The translations under genes and the position numbers were made by a program. Under the pieces are notes generated by a model, which saw nothing but the letters and a program-made list of their open reading frames with translations, was not told the DNA's origin and ran no database searches. DNA of 12,006 nucleotides, from the NCBI GenBank assembly GCA_000715685.1, contig KL569403.1, positions 464-12,469 on the forward strand, in the 5' to 3' direction. Numbering within the stretch: the first letter of the stretch is position 1; each line of letters begins with the position of its first letter. The DNA comes from Streptomyces lilacinus. GTDB taxonomy: Bacteria > Actinomycetota > Actinomycetes > Streptomycetales > Streptomycetaceae. This document shows, piece after piece, positions 1 through 6,325 of this stretch.

Positions 1-990
1 TACATGCACCGCGGCGCGGAGAAGCTCTTCGAGGCCCGCGACTACCGCCAGATCGTCATGCTCGCCAACCGCCACGACTGGCTGTCGGCCTTCTCCAACG
101 AGCTCGGCGTCGTCATCGCCGTCGAGCGCATGCTCGGCATGGAGGTCCCCGAGCGCGCGGTGTGGACGCGCACGCTGCTGGCCGAGCTGAACCGGGTGCT
201 CAACCACCTGATGTTCCTCGGCTCCTACCCGCTGGAGCTCGGCGGCATCACGCCCGTCTTCCACGCGTTCCACGAGCGCGAGGAACTGCAGACGGTGATG
301 GAGGAGGTCTCCGGCGGCCGGATGCACTACATGTTCAACCGCGTCGGCGGCCTGAAGGAGGACCTGCCCGCGGGCTGGCTCGGCCGGGCGCGGCACGCGG
401 TGGCCGAGGTGCGGTCCCGGATGGACGTCTACGACCGGCTGGTGCTCGGCAACGAGATCTTCCGCGGTCGTACGCGCGGCGTCGGCGTCCTCTCCCGCGA
501 GGCCGTGCACGCGTACGGCGTGAGCGGGCCCATCGCCCGCGCGTCCGGCGTCGACTTCGACCTGCGGCGCGACGAGCCGTACCTGGCGTACGGCGAGCTG
601 GGCGACGTCCTGAAGGTCGTCACCCGCGAGGAGGGCGACTGCCTGGCCCGCTTCGAGTGCCTGCTGGAGCAGACGCACAACGCGCTGGACCTGGCCGACG
701 CCTGCCTGGACCGGATGGCCGAGCTGCCGCCCGGCCCGATCAACCAGCGCCTGCCCAAGGTCCTCAAGGCCCCCGAGGGCTCGACCTACGTCTGGACCGA
801 GAACCCGCTGGGTCTCAACGGCTACTACCTGGTCTCGAAGGGCGACAAGACGCCCTACCGCCTCAAGCTCCGCTCGGCGTCCTTCAACAACATCCAGGCA
901 CTGACCGAGCTGCTGCCGGGCACGCTGGTCGCCGACATGGTGGCGATCCTGGGCTCGCTGTTCTTCGTCGTCGGCGACATCGACAAGTAA
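1..990 (+). CDS. nuoD: NuoD paralogue (complex I 49-kDa type subunit), 5' partial
   Basis: This is the 49-kDa/NuoD subunit family of proton-pumping NADH:quinone oxidoreductase, which in complex I forms much of the quinone-reduction pocket on the cytoplasmic side of the membrane. The frame is open from base 1, and the first visible residues ([11 protein letters not shown]) match the internal family motif HRGxEKL, so the true start lies upstream; I estimate 50 to 100 residues are missing. Other family motifs are SNELGxx[17 protein letters not shown], the stretch around [12 protein letters not shown], and [13 protein letters not shown]. The C-terminus ends GDIDK where the family usually has an FGEVDR-like end. 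No other nuo gene is in the window, so this looks like the solitary second NuoD seen in Streptomyces rather than part of the main nuo operon. Two quinone-pocket positions are changed (see findings). The next gene is convergent, 26 bp away. Confidence 0.9.
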   Translation, partial: YMHRGAEKLFEARDYRQIVMLANRHDWLSAFSNELGVVIAVERMLGMEVPERAVWTRTLLAELNRVLNHLMFLGSYPLELGGITPVFHAFHEREELQTVMEEVSGGRMHYMFNRVGGLKEDLPAGWLGRARHAVAEVRSRMDVYDRLVLGNEIFRGRTRGVGVLSREAVHAYGVSGPIARASGVDFDLRRDEPYLAYGELGDVLKVVTREEGDCLARFECLLEQTHNALDLADACLDRMAELPPGPINQRLPKVLKAPEGSTYVWTENPLGLNGYYLVSKGDKTPYRLKLRSASFNNIQALTELLPGTLVADMVAILGSLFFVVGDIDK

Positions 991-1016
991 GCCCGGGCCC
1001 GGCAGCCCGCGCGGCG

Positions 1017-1934
1017 CTACGAGATGGCGGTGCGCAGCTCGGCGACGTCGATCTGCTCGGTCTCGTCGTGGGCGGTGAGGTCGATGACCGCCTCCTCGGC
1101 CTCGGCGAGGGCCTCCTCGCCGACGACGTCCGCGAGGTCCTGCTCCTCGACGGGCTTGGCGGCGGCCGGCGAGGACTTCTTCTTGTTGCCGAAGAAGTCG
1201 AAGCCGCCCTGCGCACGGCTGGCCTTCCGACGAACGGCGGGCACGACCGCAGCCTTCTCGGCGACGGCCTTCTCCGCGACGGGCTTTTCGACGGGCTTCT
1301 CGACGGAAGCCGTCTTCTCCGCAGCGTCCTTTTCGACCTCGGCCTTGACCTCGACCTTGACCTCGACCGCGGCCGCCCGGCGCTCGAGGGCGTGCAGGGC
1401 GTCGGCGGCCTTGCGGAACGCGGCGGGGTCGAGGCCGGTGCCGGACGGGGTGCCGGCGGCCGGCAGCGCCTTCGTCGTACCGCTGCCCTTCGCGAGCAGG
1501 CGGCGGCCCTCGAGGGCGCTGGCCCGGCCGGTCTCGGCGGCGGCGTAGCGGCGCAGGAGGTCGGCGTGCTCGGTGCGCAGGCGGGCGAGCTCGGCGCGCT
1601 TGCCGCGCAGCTTGGCCTCGAGCCGGGTGCGGGTCAGCCGGGTCTCCTCGAGGTCCGTCTCGAGCTCGGCGATGCGCTCCTCGGTCTTCCACTCCTCGCG
1701 CGTGCGGGCGGTGGTGAGCTGGGCGACGCGCTTGCCGGCCGCGCGGTCCCAACGGCGCATCATCACGGAACCGACCACGGTGGCCGCCGCGGCGGCCGCG
1801 GCCAGGCCCCGGATGACGGCGGTCTCACTCACCGCCAGGGCCCCGGCGGCGCACACGACCGATGTCGCGGCGACCGTCAGCGGGGGAAGAAGCCGGTGCA
1901 GGGGTGCGGAATGGCGGTGGCGTCCTCGTGGCAT
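1017..1934 (-). CDS. Membrane-anchored coiled-coil protein of unknown function
   Basis: I do not recognise a named family. The 305-residue product has a basic N-terminus, two hydrophobic segments (about 15-35 and 38-59), then a charged helical stretch (about 66-140) rich in E, R, L and A that should form a coiled coil. A low-complexity region follows (about 186-232) built from V/A-E-K and P units, then a basic FFGNKKKSS patch near 247-255 and an acidic C-terminus (262-299). This suggests a membrane-tethered, cytoplasmic elongated protein, perhaps a scaffold; that is inference. The frame stays open upstream to 2435, but that part overlaps the binding-protein gene. I chose the ATG at 1934 because the hydrophobic N-terminus follows it; the ribosome site before it is weak. 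It is convergent with nuoD and downstream of, and co-directional with, the ABC binding-protein gene. Confidence 0.75.
   Translation of the reverse strand: MPRGRHRHSAPLHRLLPPLTVAATSVVCAAGALAVSETAVIRGLAAAAAAATVVGSVMMRRWDRAAGKRVAQLTTARTREEWKTEERIAELETDLEETRLTRTRLEAKLRGKRAELARLRTEHADLLRRYAAAETGRASALEGRRLLAKGSGTTKALPAAGTPSGTGLDPAAFRKAADALHALERRAAAVEVKVEVKAEVEKDAAEKTASVEKPVEKPVAEKAVAEKAAVVPAVRRKASRAQGGFDFFGNKKKSSPAAAKPVEEQDLADVVGEEALAEAEEAVIDLTAHDETEQIDVAELRTAIS
1343..1366. repeat. Two perfect 12-base tandem copies inside the coding region
   Basis: The unit CCTTGACCTCGA occurs twice back to back. On the minus strand it encodes the EVKVEVK part of the low-complexity segment of the coiled-coil protein. 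A second pair of related 12-base units (CGACGGGCTTTT then CGACGGGCTTCT) lies at 1277-1300 and encodes VEKPVEKP. Both keep the frame, so copy-number change would lengthen or shorten the linker by four residues. Confidence 0.8.
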
Positions 1935-2032
1935 GGCCTGAAACTTACCGTGCGTCGCGGCGGGAGTGTGACCCCACCGCCAAACTCTTCCCTTGATCTT
2001 ACTTCTCCCCTCCGCCCTTCCCCCCTCCGTCG
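1935..2032 (-). other. Intergenic spacer with purine-rich tract
   Basis: These 98 bp lie between the binding-protein stop and the coiled-coil gene start. From about 1984 to 2030 the minus strand is almost all purine, with runs of six, three and four G. A weak 5-bp inverted repeat (1959-1963 with 1977-1981) is the only hairpin I see. There is no clear terminator, so read-through from the transport operon into the coiled-coil gene is possible. Confidence 0.45.
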
Positions 2033-2998
2033 TCACTTCGTCAGAAGCTTCTTCTCCTTGAGGTACTGCTGCGCCACATCGGCGGGCTTGAGCCGCTGTG
2101 CGTCGACCTTCTTGTTGAGTTCGGTGAGATCTGCCGTGGTCAGGACGTGGTTGAGCTTGGCGAGCGCGTCGGCGATCTTCTGCGAGCCGGCCTTCTTGGC
2201 ATTCACCACCGGAAGCACGTTGTCGGAGTTCTGGAGCTTCTTGTCGTCCTCGAGGAGGACCAGTCCGAACTGCTCGAGGGTGGCGTCCGTGGTGGTGGTC
2301 AGCAAGAGCTGGGCCTTGCCGTCCTTGACCGCCTGCTTGGCCTGCGGGCTGCCCACCTCCAGCGGGGTGATGCCGGCGACGTCTATGCCGTAGGTCTTCT
2401 CCAGGCCCGGCTGGCAGAAGGGGCGCTGACGGCATTCGTCACCCGCCGCGAGCCTGACCTTCTCCTTCGACTTTCCAAGATCGGAAAGCGTCTTCAGCCC
2501 GTGCTCCTTGGCGAACTCCGCGGTCACCGCGAACGCGTTCTGGTCGACCGCCCGGCCCGCGTCGAGCACCTTCAGACCGCGCGGCTCGGCGAGTTTGCGC
2601 AGCTCCTTCAGAGTGGCTTCCGCATCGGCCGAGGCCACCTGCGGGGCGTCCTTCCCGTTCTGCTTCTTGTTCAGGAATTCGGTGAGCGTCGCCGCGTACT
2701 CCGGGACGACGTCGATCGCGCCCTTCTCGAGCTGGGGTTCGTACAGCTCGCGCGCGTCAACGGTCTGGATCGACGTGGAATATCCGGCGTCCTTCAGCAG
2801 GGCCGCGTATATCTCCGCCAGAACCTTCGATTCGGTGAAGGATGCCGAGCCGACGACCAGCGTTTCCTGGCCCGGTCGGGTGGAGCTGTCGCCCCGCCCG
2901 GACTTCTCCAGGCTGTCGCCGCCGCAGGCGGTGAGCCCGGCGGCCAGGGCGGTGATGCCGGCCACCGCCAGCAGGGCGCGACGCGGTGTCCTGGTCAT
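2033..2998 (-). CDS. Glycine betaine/choline ABC transporter substrate-binding lipoprotein
   Basis: This is the extracytoplasmic binding protein (OpuAC/ProX/OsmF type) that captures quaternary ammonium compatible solutes such as glycine betaine, carnitine or choline and delivers them to the permeases. From the ATG at 2998 it has 321 residues: a short basic N-terminus, a hydrophobic segment, then the lipobox L-T-A-C with Cys25 as the expected lipidated residue. The mature part starts with the family pattern VGSASFTESKVLAEIY (about 48-63), and VVPEYAATLTEFL follows. An ATG at 3010 is also possible, but GGAG at 3005-3008, six bases from the 2998 ATG, favours the shorter form, which also gives a normal signal peptide. 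It lies 35 bp downstream of the second permease and is probably the last gene of that operon. The exact substrate cannot be read from sequence. Confidence 0.9.
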   Translation of the reverse strand: MTRTPRRALLAVAGITALAAGLTACGGDSLEKSGRGDSSTRPGQETLVVGSASFTESKVLAEIYAALLKDAGYSTSIQTVDARELYEPQLEKGAIDVVPEYAATLTEFLNKKQNGKDAPQVASADAEATLKELRKLAEPRGLKVLDAGRAVDQNAFAVTAEFAKEHGLKTLSDLGKSKEKVRLAAGDECRQRPFCQPGLEKTYGIDVAGITPLEVGSPQAKQAVKDGKAQLLLTTTTDATLEQFGLVLLEDDKKLQNSDNVLPVVNAKKAGSQKIADALAKLNHVLTTADLTELNKKVDAQRLKPADVAQQYLKEKKLLTK

Positions 2999-3033
2999 GC
3001 GCAACTCCATCCAGTCGAGAATTCTTCACGTCT

Positions 3034-3717
3034 TCACGCGTGAGCAGCGGTCACGTGCCCACGCATCGGGTCCAGCAATCGCTGCAGCAGCACGAACACG
3101 CCCTCGACCAGCAGCGCCAGCACGGCCACCAGCAGTGCCCCGGCCACCACCTGCGCGGTGTCGGTGAGCCGGAAGCCGGCCGTGATGATCCGGCCGAGGC
3201 CGCCGCCACCGGGGAGCGCGGCGAGCGTGGTCGTCGCGACGACCTGCACCGCGGCGGACCGCACACCGGTCACGATCAGCGGGAAGGCCAGCGGCAGCTC
3301 GACCCGGGCGACTATCTGACGGCCCGTCATCCCCATGCCCCGCGCGGCCTCGACCATGCCCCGGTCGACGCCGCGCATGCCCACGTACGCGTTGGTCAGC
3401 ACCGGGGGTATCGCGAACAGCACCAGCGCGATGACGGTCGGAAGGGAGCCCATCGTGCCCAACGGGCTGAGCAGCAGGAGCACCAGCACCGCGAACGTCG
3501 GCACCGCGCGCCCCACGTTGGAGAGATTCACCGCGAGGGCACCGCCCTTGCCCAGATGCCCGAGGACCACGGCGACCGGCAACGCGATCGCACACGAGAT
3601 CAACAGGCAGACCACGGTGAGGAAAAGGTGCTCGCCCAGCCGGTGCCAGACGCCGTCCGTCCCCGACCAGTGGGCGGCGTCGGCGAGCCACTCCCACGTC
3701 CGCTCGACGACTCCCAT
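3034..3717 (-). CDS. Betaine/choline-type ABC transporter permease (second of two)
   Basis: This is an inner-membrane permease of the BPD_transp_1 family in a quaternary-amine importer. Its 227 residues carry about five hydrophobic segments (near 33-53, 68-86, 90-110, 145-168 and 188-212). The cytoplasmic loop that contacts the ATPase is visible as VEAARGMGMTGRQ (about 122-134) followed by VELPLAFPLIVTG. The glycine-rich ALPGGGGLG at 167-175 is typical of OpuC/OsmU permeases. The ATG at 3717 overlaps the TGA of the upstream permease by one base (TGATG), which points to translational coupling and equal production of the two subunits. The binding-protein gene follows 35 bp later. No defect is visible, and length is normal for the family. 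Confidence 0.9.
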   Translation of the reverse strand: MGVVERTWEWLADAAHWSGTDGVWHRLGEHLFLTVVCLLISCAIALPVAVVLGHLGKGGALAVNLSNVGRAVPTFAVLVLLLLSPLGTMGSLPTVIALVLFAIPPVLTNAYVGMRGVDRGMVEAARGMGMTGRQIVARVELPLAFPLIVTGVRSAAVQVVATTTLAALPGGGGLGRIITAGFRLTDTAQVVAGALLVAVLALLVEGVFVLLQRLLDPMRGHVTAAHA

Positions 3718-4427
3718 CAGGCCACCGCCTCTTTCGCGAGCACCCGCTTCTTCACCCGGCGTCCGGACCGCGCCCAGGGGGTCAGCAGCCGCTGCACGCC
3801 CAGCAGTCCCACGTCGGCCAGCACGGCCAGCGCCACGCACAGCACCGACGCGGTCAGCACCTGCGCCTTGAAGTAACTGCGCATGCCCTCGTAGATGAGA
3901 TTGCCCAGTCCCCCGTAGCCGATGATCGCGCCCACCGTCGTCAGCGAGACCGTCGAGACCGTGGCGATCCTCAGACCCGCCATCAGAGCCGGTACCGCCA
4001 GGGGCAGTTCGACGCCGAACAGCAGCCGCACCGGCCCGTACCCCATCCCCCGCGCCGCCTCCCGCGCCTCCTCCGGCACGGCCGCGAGGCCGGCCAGGAT
4101 GTTCCGCACGAGGATCGTCAGCGAATACAGCACCAGGCCCGTGACCACCACCGCCGCCGACAGCCCGAACACCGGCACCAGCAACGAGAACATCGCCAGC
4201 GAGGGCACGGTGTACAGAATCGTGGTCGCCCCCAGCACCGGCCCCGCGAACCCCCGCCACCTGCGGGCCAGCAGCGCCAGCGGGAAGGCGACGAGCAGGC
4301 CGATCGCAACGGACGCGAAGGTGATGCCGACGTGCTGGAGGGTGGCGTCCGTCAGCTCCTGACCGCGCGTTCGGACGTACTCGCCGCAGATCCAGTCATT
4401 GGCGATCAGGCAGTTCTGACCCGCCAT
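3717..4427 (-). CDS. Betaine/choline-type ABC transporter permease (first of two)
   Basis: This is the first permease of the importer, 236 residues, homologous to its neighbour. It begins with an N-terminal stretch containing two Cys (Cys6 and Cys14) and then has about five membrane segments (near 36-55, 62-82, 88-114, 142-170 and 187-212). The coupling loop reads EEAREAARGMGY (about 119-130), followed by VELPLAVPALMAG; GYGGLG at 170-175 is a family motif. An in-frame ATG lies at 4457, but GGAGGTGA at 4436-4443 sits eight bases before the ATG at 4427, so I place the start there. It leads the leftward operon permease, permease, binding protein, and is divergent from the ATPase gene. Heteromeric permease pairs are the rule in OpuC/OsmU systems. 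Confidence 0.9.
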   Translation of the reverse strand: MAGQNCLIANDWICGEYVRTRGQELTDATLQHVGITFASVAIGLLVAFPLALLARRWRGFAGPVLGATTILYTVPSLAMFSLLVPVFGLSAAVVVTGLVLYSLTILVRNILAGLAAVPEEAREAARGMGYGPVRLLFGVELPLAVPALMAGLRIATVSTVSLTTVGAIIGYGGLGNLIYEGMRSYFKAQVLTASVLCVALAVLADVGLLGVQRLLTPWARSGRRVKKRVLAKEAVA

Positions 4428-4435
4428 CCGCGCCC

Positions 4436-4443
4436 TCACCTCC
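4436..4443 (-). promoter_or_regulatory. Strong ribosome binding site fixing the permease start
   Basis: On the minus strand this reads GGAGGTGA, nearly the full anti-16S complement, eight bases before the ATG at 4427. It lies inside the longer open frame starting at 4457 and argues for the shorter protein. Confidence 0.7.
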
Positions 4444-4517
4444 CCCTTGGCTTTCACGGTCGGTCACTGGCGACCCTAACCCGGGGCACTGACATTCGCC
4501 TCCGACGGCCATCCAAC

Positions 4518-4552
4518 GGCAACATTGTTCGAAGCACCGTCGGGCAACAATG
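4518..4552. repeat. Paired 10-bp repeat, candidate operator
   Basis: GGCAACATTG (4518-4527) and GGCAACAATG (4543-4552) differ at one base and start 25 bp apart. The same bases also form an inverted repeat, CATTGTT (4523-4529) with AACAATG (4546-4552), and the left copy contains a small palindrome AACA-T-TGTT. The second copy ends eight bases before the ATPase ATG, so a bound regulator could block that gene. This is inference from position and symmetry. Confidence 0.35.
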
Positions 4553-4559
4553 GGGAACC

Positions 4560-5726
4560 ATGATCCGCTTCGAGCACGTCACCAAGCGCTACGCCGATGG
4601 CACGACCGCCGTGGACGACCTCTCCTTCGAGGTCGCCGAGGGCGAGCTGGTCACGCTCGTCGGACCGTCCGGCTGCGGCAAGACCACGACCATGAAGATG
4701 GTCAACCGGCTGATCGAACCCACGAGCGGCCACATCCACGTCGACGGCGCCGACATCGCCACGGTCGACCCCGTCGAGCTGCGGCGCCGCATCGGCTACG
4801 TGATCCAGCAGGTCGGCCTCTTCCCCCACAAGACGGTGCTCGACAACACCGCGACCGTCCCGCACCTGCTGGGCTGGCAGCGCAAGAAAGCCCGCGCCCG
4901 CGCGGCGGAGCTGCTCGACCTCGTCGGGCTCGACCCGTCCGTCTACGGCGACCGCTACCCCGACCAGCTCTCCGGCGGACAGCGCCAGCGCGTCGGCGTG
5001 GCGCGGGCGCTCGCCGCCGACCCGCCGGTCCTCCTGATGGACGAGCCGTTCGGGGCGGTCGACCCGGTCGTGCGCGAACGGCTGCAGACCGAATTCCTCC
5101 GCCTGCAGTCGCAGGTCCGCAAGACGGTGCTGTTCGTGACCCACGACATCGAGGAAGCCGTCCGCCTGGGTGACCGCATCGCGGTTTACGGCAACGGGCG
5201 CATCGAACAGTTCGACGCGCCCGCGGCGGTGCTGGGGGCGCCGGCGACGCCGTACGTGGCCGACTTCGTCGGGGCGGACCGGGGGCTGAAGCGGCTGTCG
5301 GTGACGCCGATCGAGGCCGGCGACCTGGAGCAGCCGCCGGTCGTCCACCTGGACGATCGGCTCTCCGCCGCGGCCGCGCAGCTCGCCCGCGAGGACGCCC
5401 GCTGGGCGGTCGTCCTCGACCGTGCCGATCGGCTCCACGGGTGGATCTCGGCGGAGGCCGTCGCCTCCGGGGAGGGGGCGGTGCGGGATCGGGCGCGGCG
5501 GATGGATGCGTGGCTGCCGCTGGGGGCTTCGCTGAAGCAGGCGTTCAGCACGATGCTGCAGCATGATGCGGGGTGGATCGCGGTGCTGGACGGTGATTCG
5601 GCGGATCACTTTCTCGGCGTGCTCACGCCGGCGGGCCTTCATGAGGCGCTGCGACGGTCGATCGAGGCCGATGCTCGCGGCGGCGAGCGCAGCGAGGCCG
5701 AGATCGAGACCGTCTCGGGCGTCTGA
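4560..5726 (+). CDS. Betaine/choline-type ABC transporter ATP-binding protein with tandem CBS domains
   Basis: This is the ATPase that powers the importer (ProV/OpuCA/OsmV type, 388 residues). The nucleotide-binding domain spans about 1-240: Walker A GPSGCGKT (35-42), Q-loop near Gln83-Gln84, signature LSGGQ (137-141), Walker B VLLMDEP (157-163) and the switch His195 in VTHD. The C-terminal part (about 258-370) has two CBS-like units, centred on RWAVVLDRADRLHGWI and GWIAVLDGDSADHFLGVL. CBS pairs in OpuA-type ATPases sense ionic strength or cyclic di-AMP; whether this one does is not shown by sequence. The ATG at 4560 is preceded by GGGGAA, and the protein starts in the usual place (MIRFEHVTKRY). 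Open frame continues upstream but overlaps the divergent spacer and permease. Unusually, it is transcribed away from its permease and binding-protein genes. Confidence 0.93.
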   Translation: MIRFEHVTKRYADGTTAVDDLSFEVAEGELVTLVGPSGCGKTTTMKMVNRLIEPTSGHIHVDGADIATVDPVELRRRIGYVIQQVGLFPHKTVLDNTATVPHLLGWQRKKARARAAELLDLVGLDPSVYGDRYPDQLSGGQRQRVGVARALAADPPVLLMDEPFGAVDPVVRERLQTEFLRLQSQVRKTVLFVTHDIEEAVRLGDRIAVYGNGRIEQFDAPAAVLGAPATPYVADFVGADRGLKRLSVTPIEAGDLEQPPVVHLDDRLSAAAAQLAREDARWAVVLDRADRLHGWISAEAVASGEGAVRDRARRMDAWLPLGASLKQAFSTMLQHDAGWIAVLDGDSADHFLGVLTPAGLHEALRRSIEADARGGERSEAEIETVSGV

Positions 5727-5745
5727 CGCTTTCCGGCTCCCCGCC

Positions 5746-5786
5746 GGTGGGGGTTGCCCACGCCTTCGGCGCGGGTTTCGCCCACC
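5746..5786. terminator. Imperfect hairpin between convergent genes
   Basis: A 19-base arm, three-base loop (TTC) and 19-base arm pair at 14 of 19 positions: GGTGGG with CCCACC at the base and CGCC with GGCG at the top. It lies 20 bp after the ATPase stop and 36 bp from the stop of the DUF3180 gene, so it could end transcription from both sides. There is no T-run, as is common in Streptomyces. It could also be a copy of a dispersed intergenic repeat. Confidence 0.5.
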
Positions 5787-5821
5787 CACCCGATCACCCG
5801 GAACCGCAGCCCACAAACCGG

Positions 5822-6325
5822 CTATGCCCGGCTCGCGCCCGCGCCCCCGCTGCCTCCGCCGTTTTCGTCTTCGTCTTCCGGGAGCTTGCAGACGCGCTCC
5901 ATGAAGAAGGCGGCGGCCATGACGCAGGCGCCCGCCAGTACGGACGCGCCCGCGTAGATGGCCTGGTCGCGGCGGGCCGGGACGTCGAGGCCGGCCATCA
6001 GGAGGAAGGCGCCCACGCCGCCGTACATCCCGGCCACCAGCGCCGCCACCAGCGCGCTGGCCTGGCCGAAGACGACGGCCCGCGCCGCCAGCAGCGGGTC
6101 GACGCCCTTCGCGCCGGGCCGGCGCTCGCGCTGCGCCCGCAGGCGCGCGCGCAGCGACAGGGCCGTCGCGAAGAGCACGACGGCGATGACGGCCAGCACG
6201 ATCGGCGCCGCCACCGGCACGCTCGGCAGCGTCCCGAACGCGTCCCACAGCCGGGCCGCCGCCCATGACAGCACCCCGGCCACGACGAACAGCCCGGCCA
6301 GTACCCCGATCCGAAGTTGCTTCAC
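5822..6325 (-). CDS. DUF3180 family membrane protein
   Basis: This is a small integral membrane protein of unknown function, 167 residues, of the actinobacterial DUF3180 family that is usually found beside folK. Four hydrophobic segments are visible (about 6-24, 38-57, 84-111 and 121-142), the first two joined by a short extracytoplasmic loop. A basic cytoplasmic loop, RARLRAQRERRPGAKG (59-74), follows the second. The tail from 149 is acidic, then Gly/Ala-rich. I chose the GTG at 6325 because it forms a GTGA overlap with the folK stop and gives the normal N-terminus (KQLRIGVLAG). The adapter remnant at 6340-6357 lies 15 bases upstream, so its immediate leader is not trustworthy, but the coding region itself looks intact. 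Its link to folate synthesis is by position only. Confidence 0.8.
   Translation of the reverse strand: MKQLRIGVLAGLFVVAGVLSWAAARLWDAFGTLPSVPVAAPIVLAVIAVVLFATALSLRARLRAQRERRPGAKGVDPLLAARAVVFGQASALVAALVAGMYGGVGAFLLMAGLDVPARRDQAIYAGASVLAGACVMAAAFFMERVCKLPEDEDENGGGSGGAGASRA

Larger units (their letters stand above)
4428..4559. promoter_or_regulatory. Divergent control region of the betaine/choline importer
   Basis: These 132 bp separate the leftward permease operon from the rightward ATPase gene, so promoters for both should lie here. I could not assign a convincing -35/-10 pair on either strand; a CTGACA at about 4488-4493 on the plus strand resembles a -35 box but has no good partner. The right third holds a repeat pair described separately. 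Confidence 0.5.

Noticed and set aside
162..2393. A very long open frame on the plus strand crossing nuoD and the two next genes
   Set aside because: It is the out-of-frame shadow of high-GC genes: the translation is Arg/Gly/Ala-rich without family motifs, while nuoD, the coiled-coil gene and the binding protein explain the same bases.
1935..2435. Upstream extension of the coiled-coil gene to 2435
   Set aside because: It overlaps the well-supported binding-protein gene in another frame; the protein's hydrophobic N-terminus starts at 1934.
4332..4559. Earlier start of the ATPase gene
   Set aside because: It would overlap the permease gene; MIRFEHVTKRY is the normal family N-terminus and has GGGGAA before it.
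4476..6266. Long minus-strand open frame opposite the ATPase gene
   Set aside because: The ATPase on the plus strand has every expected motif; the antisense product is low-complexity with no recognisable domain.
1..6325. Distant chimera: the left part joined to an unrelated right part at the adapter
   Set aside because: folK followed by a DUF3180 gene is a usual actinobacterial order, and the folK frame after the adapter ends in a GTGA overlap with it, so the neighbourhood is probably right; read mapping would decide.
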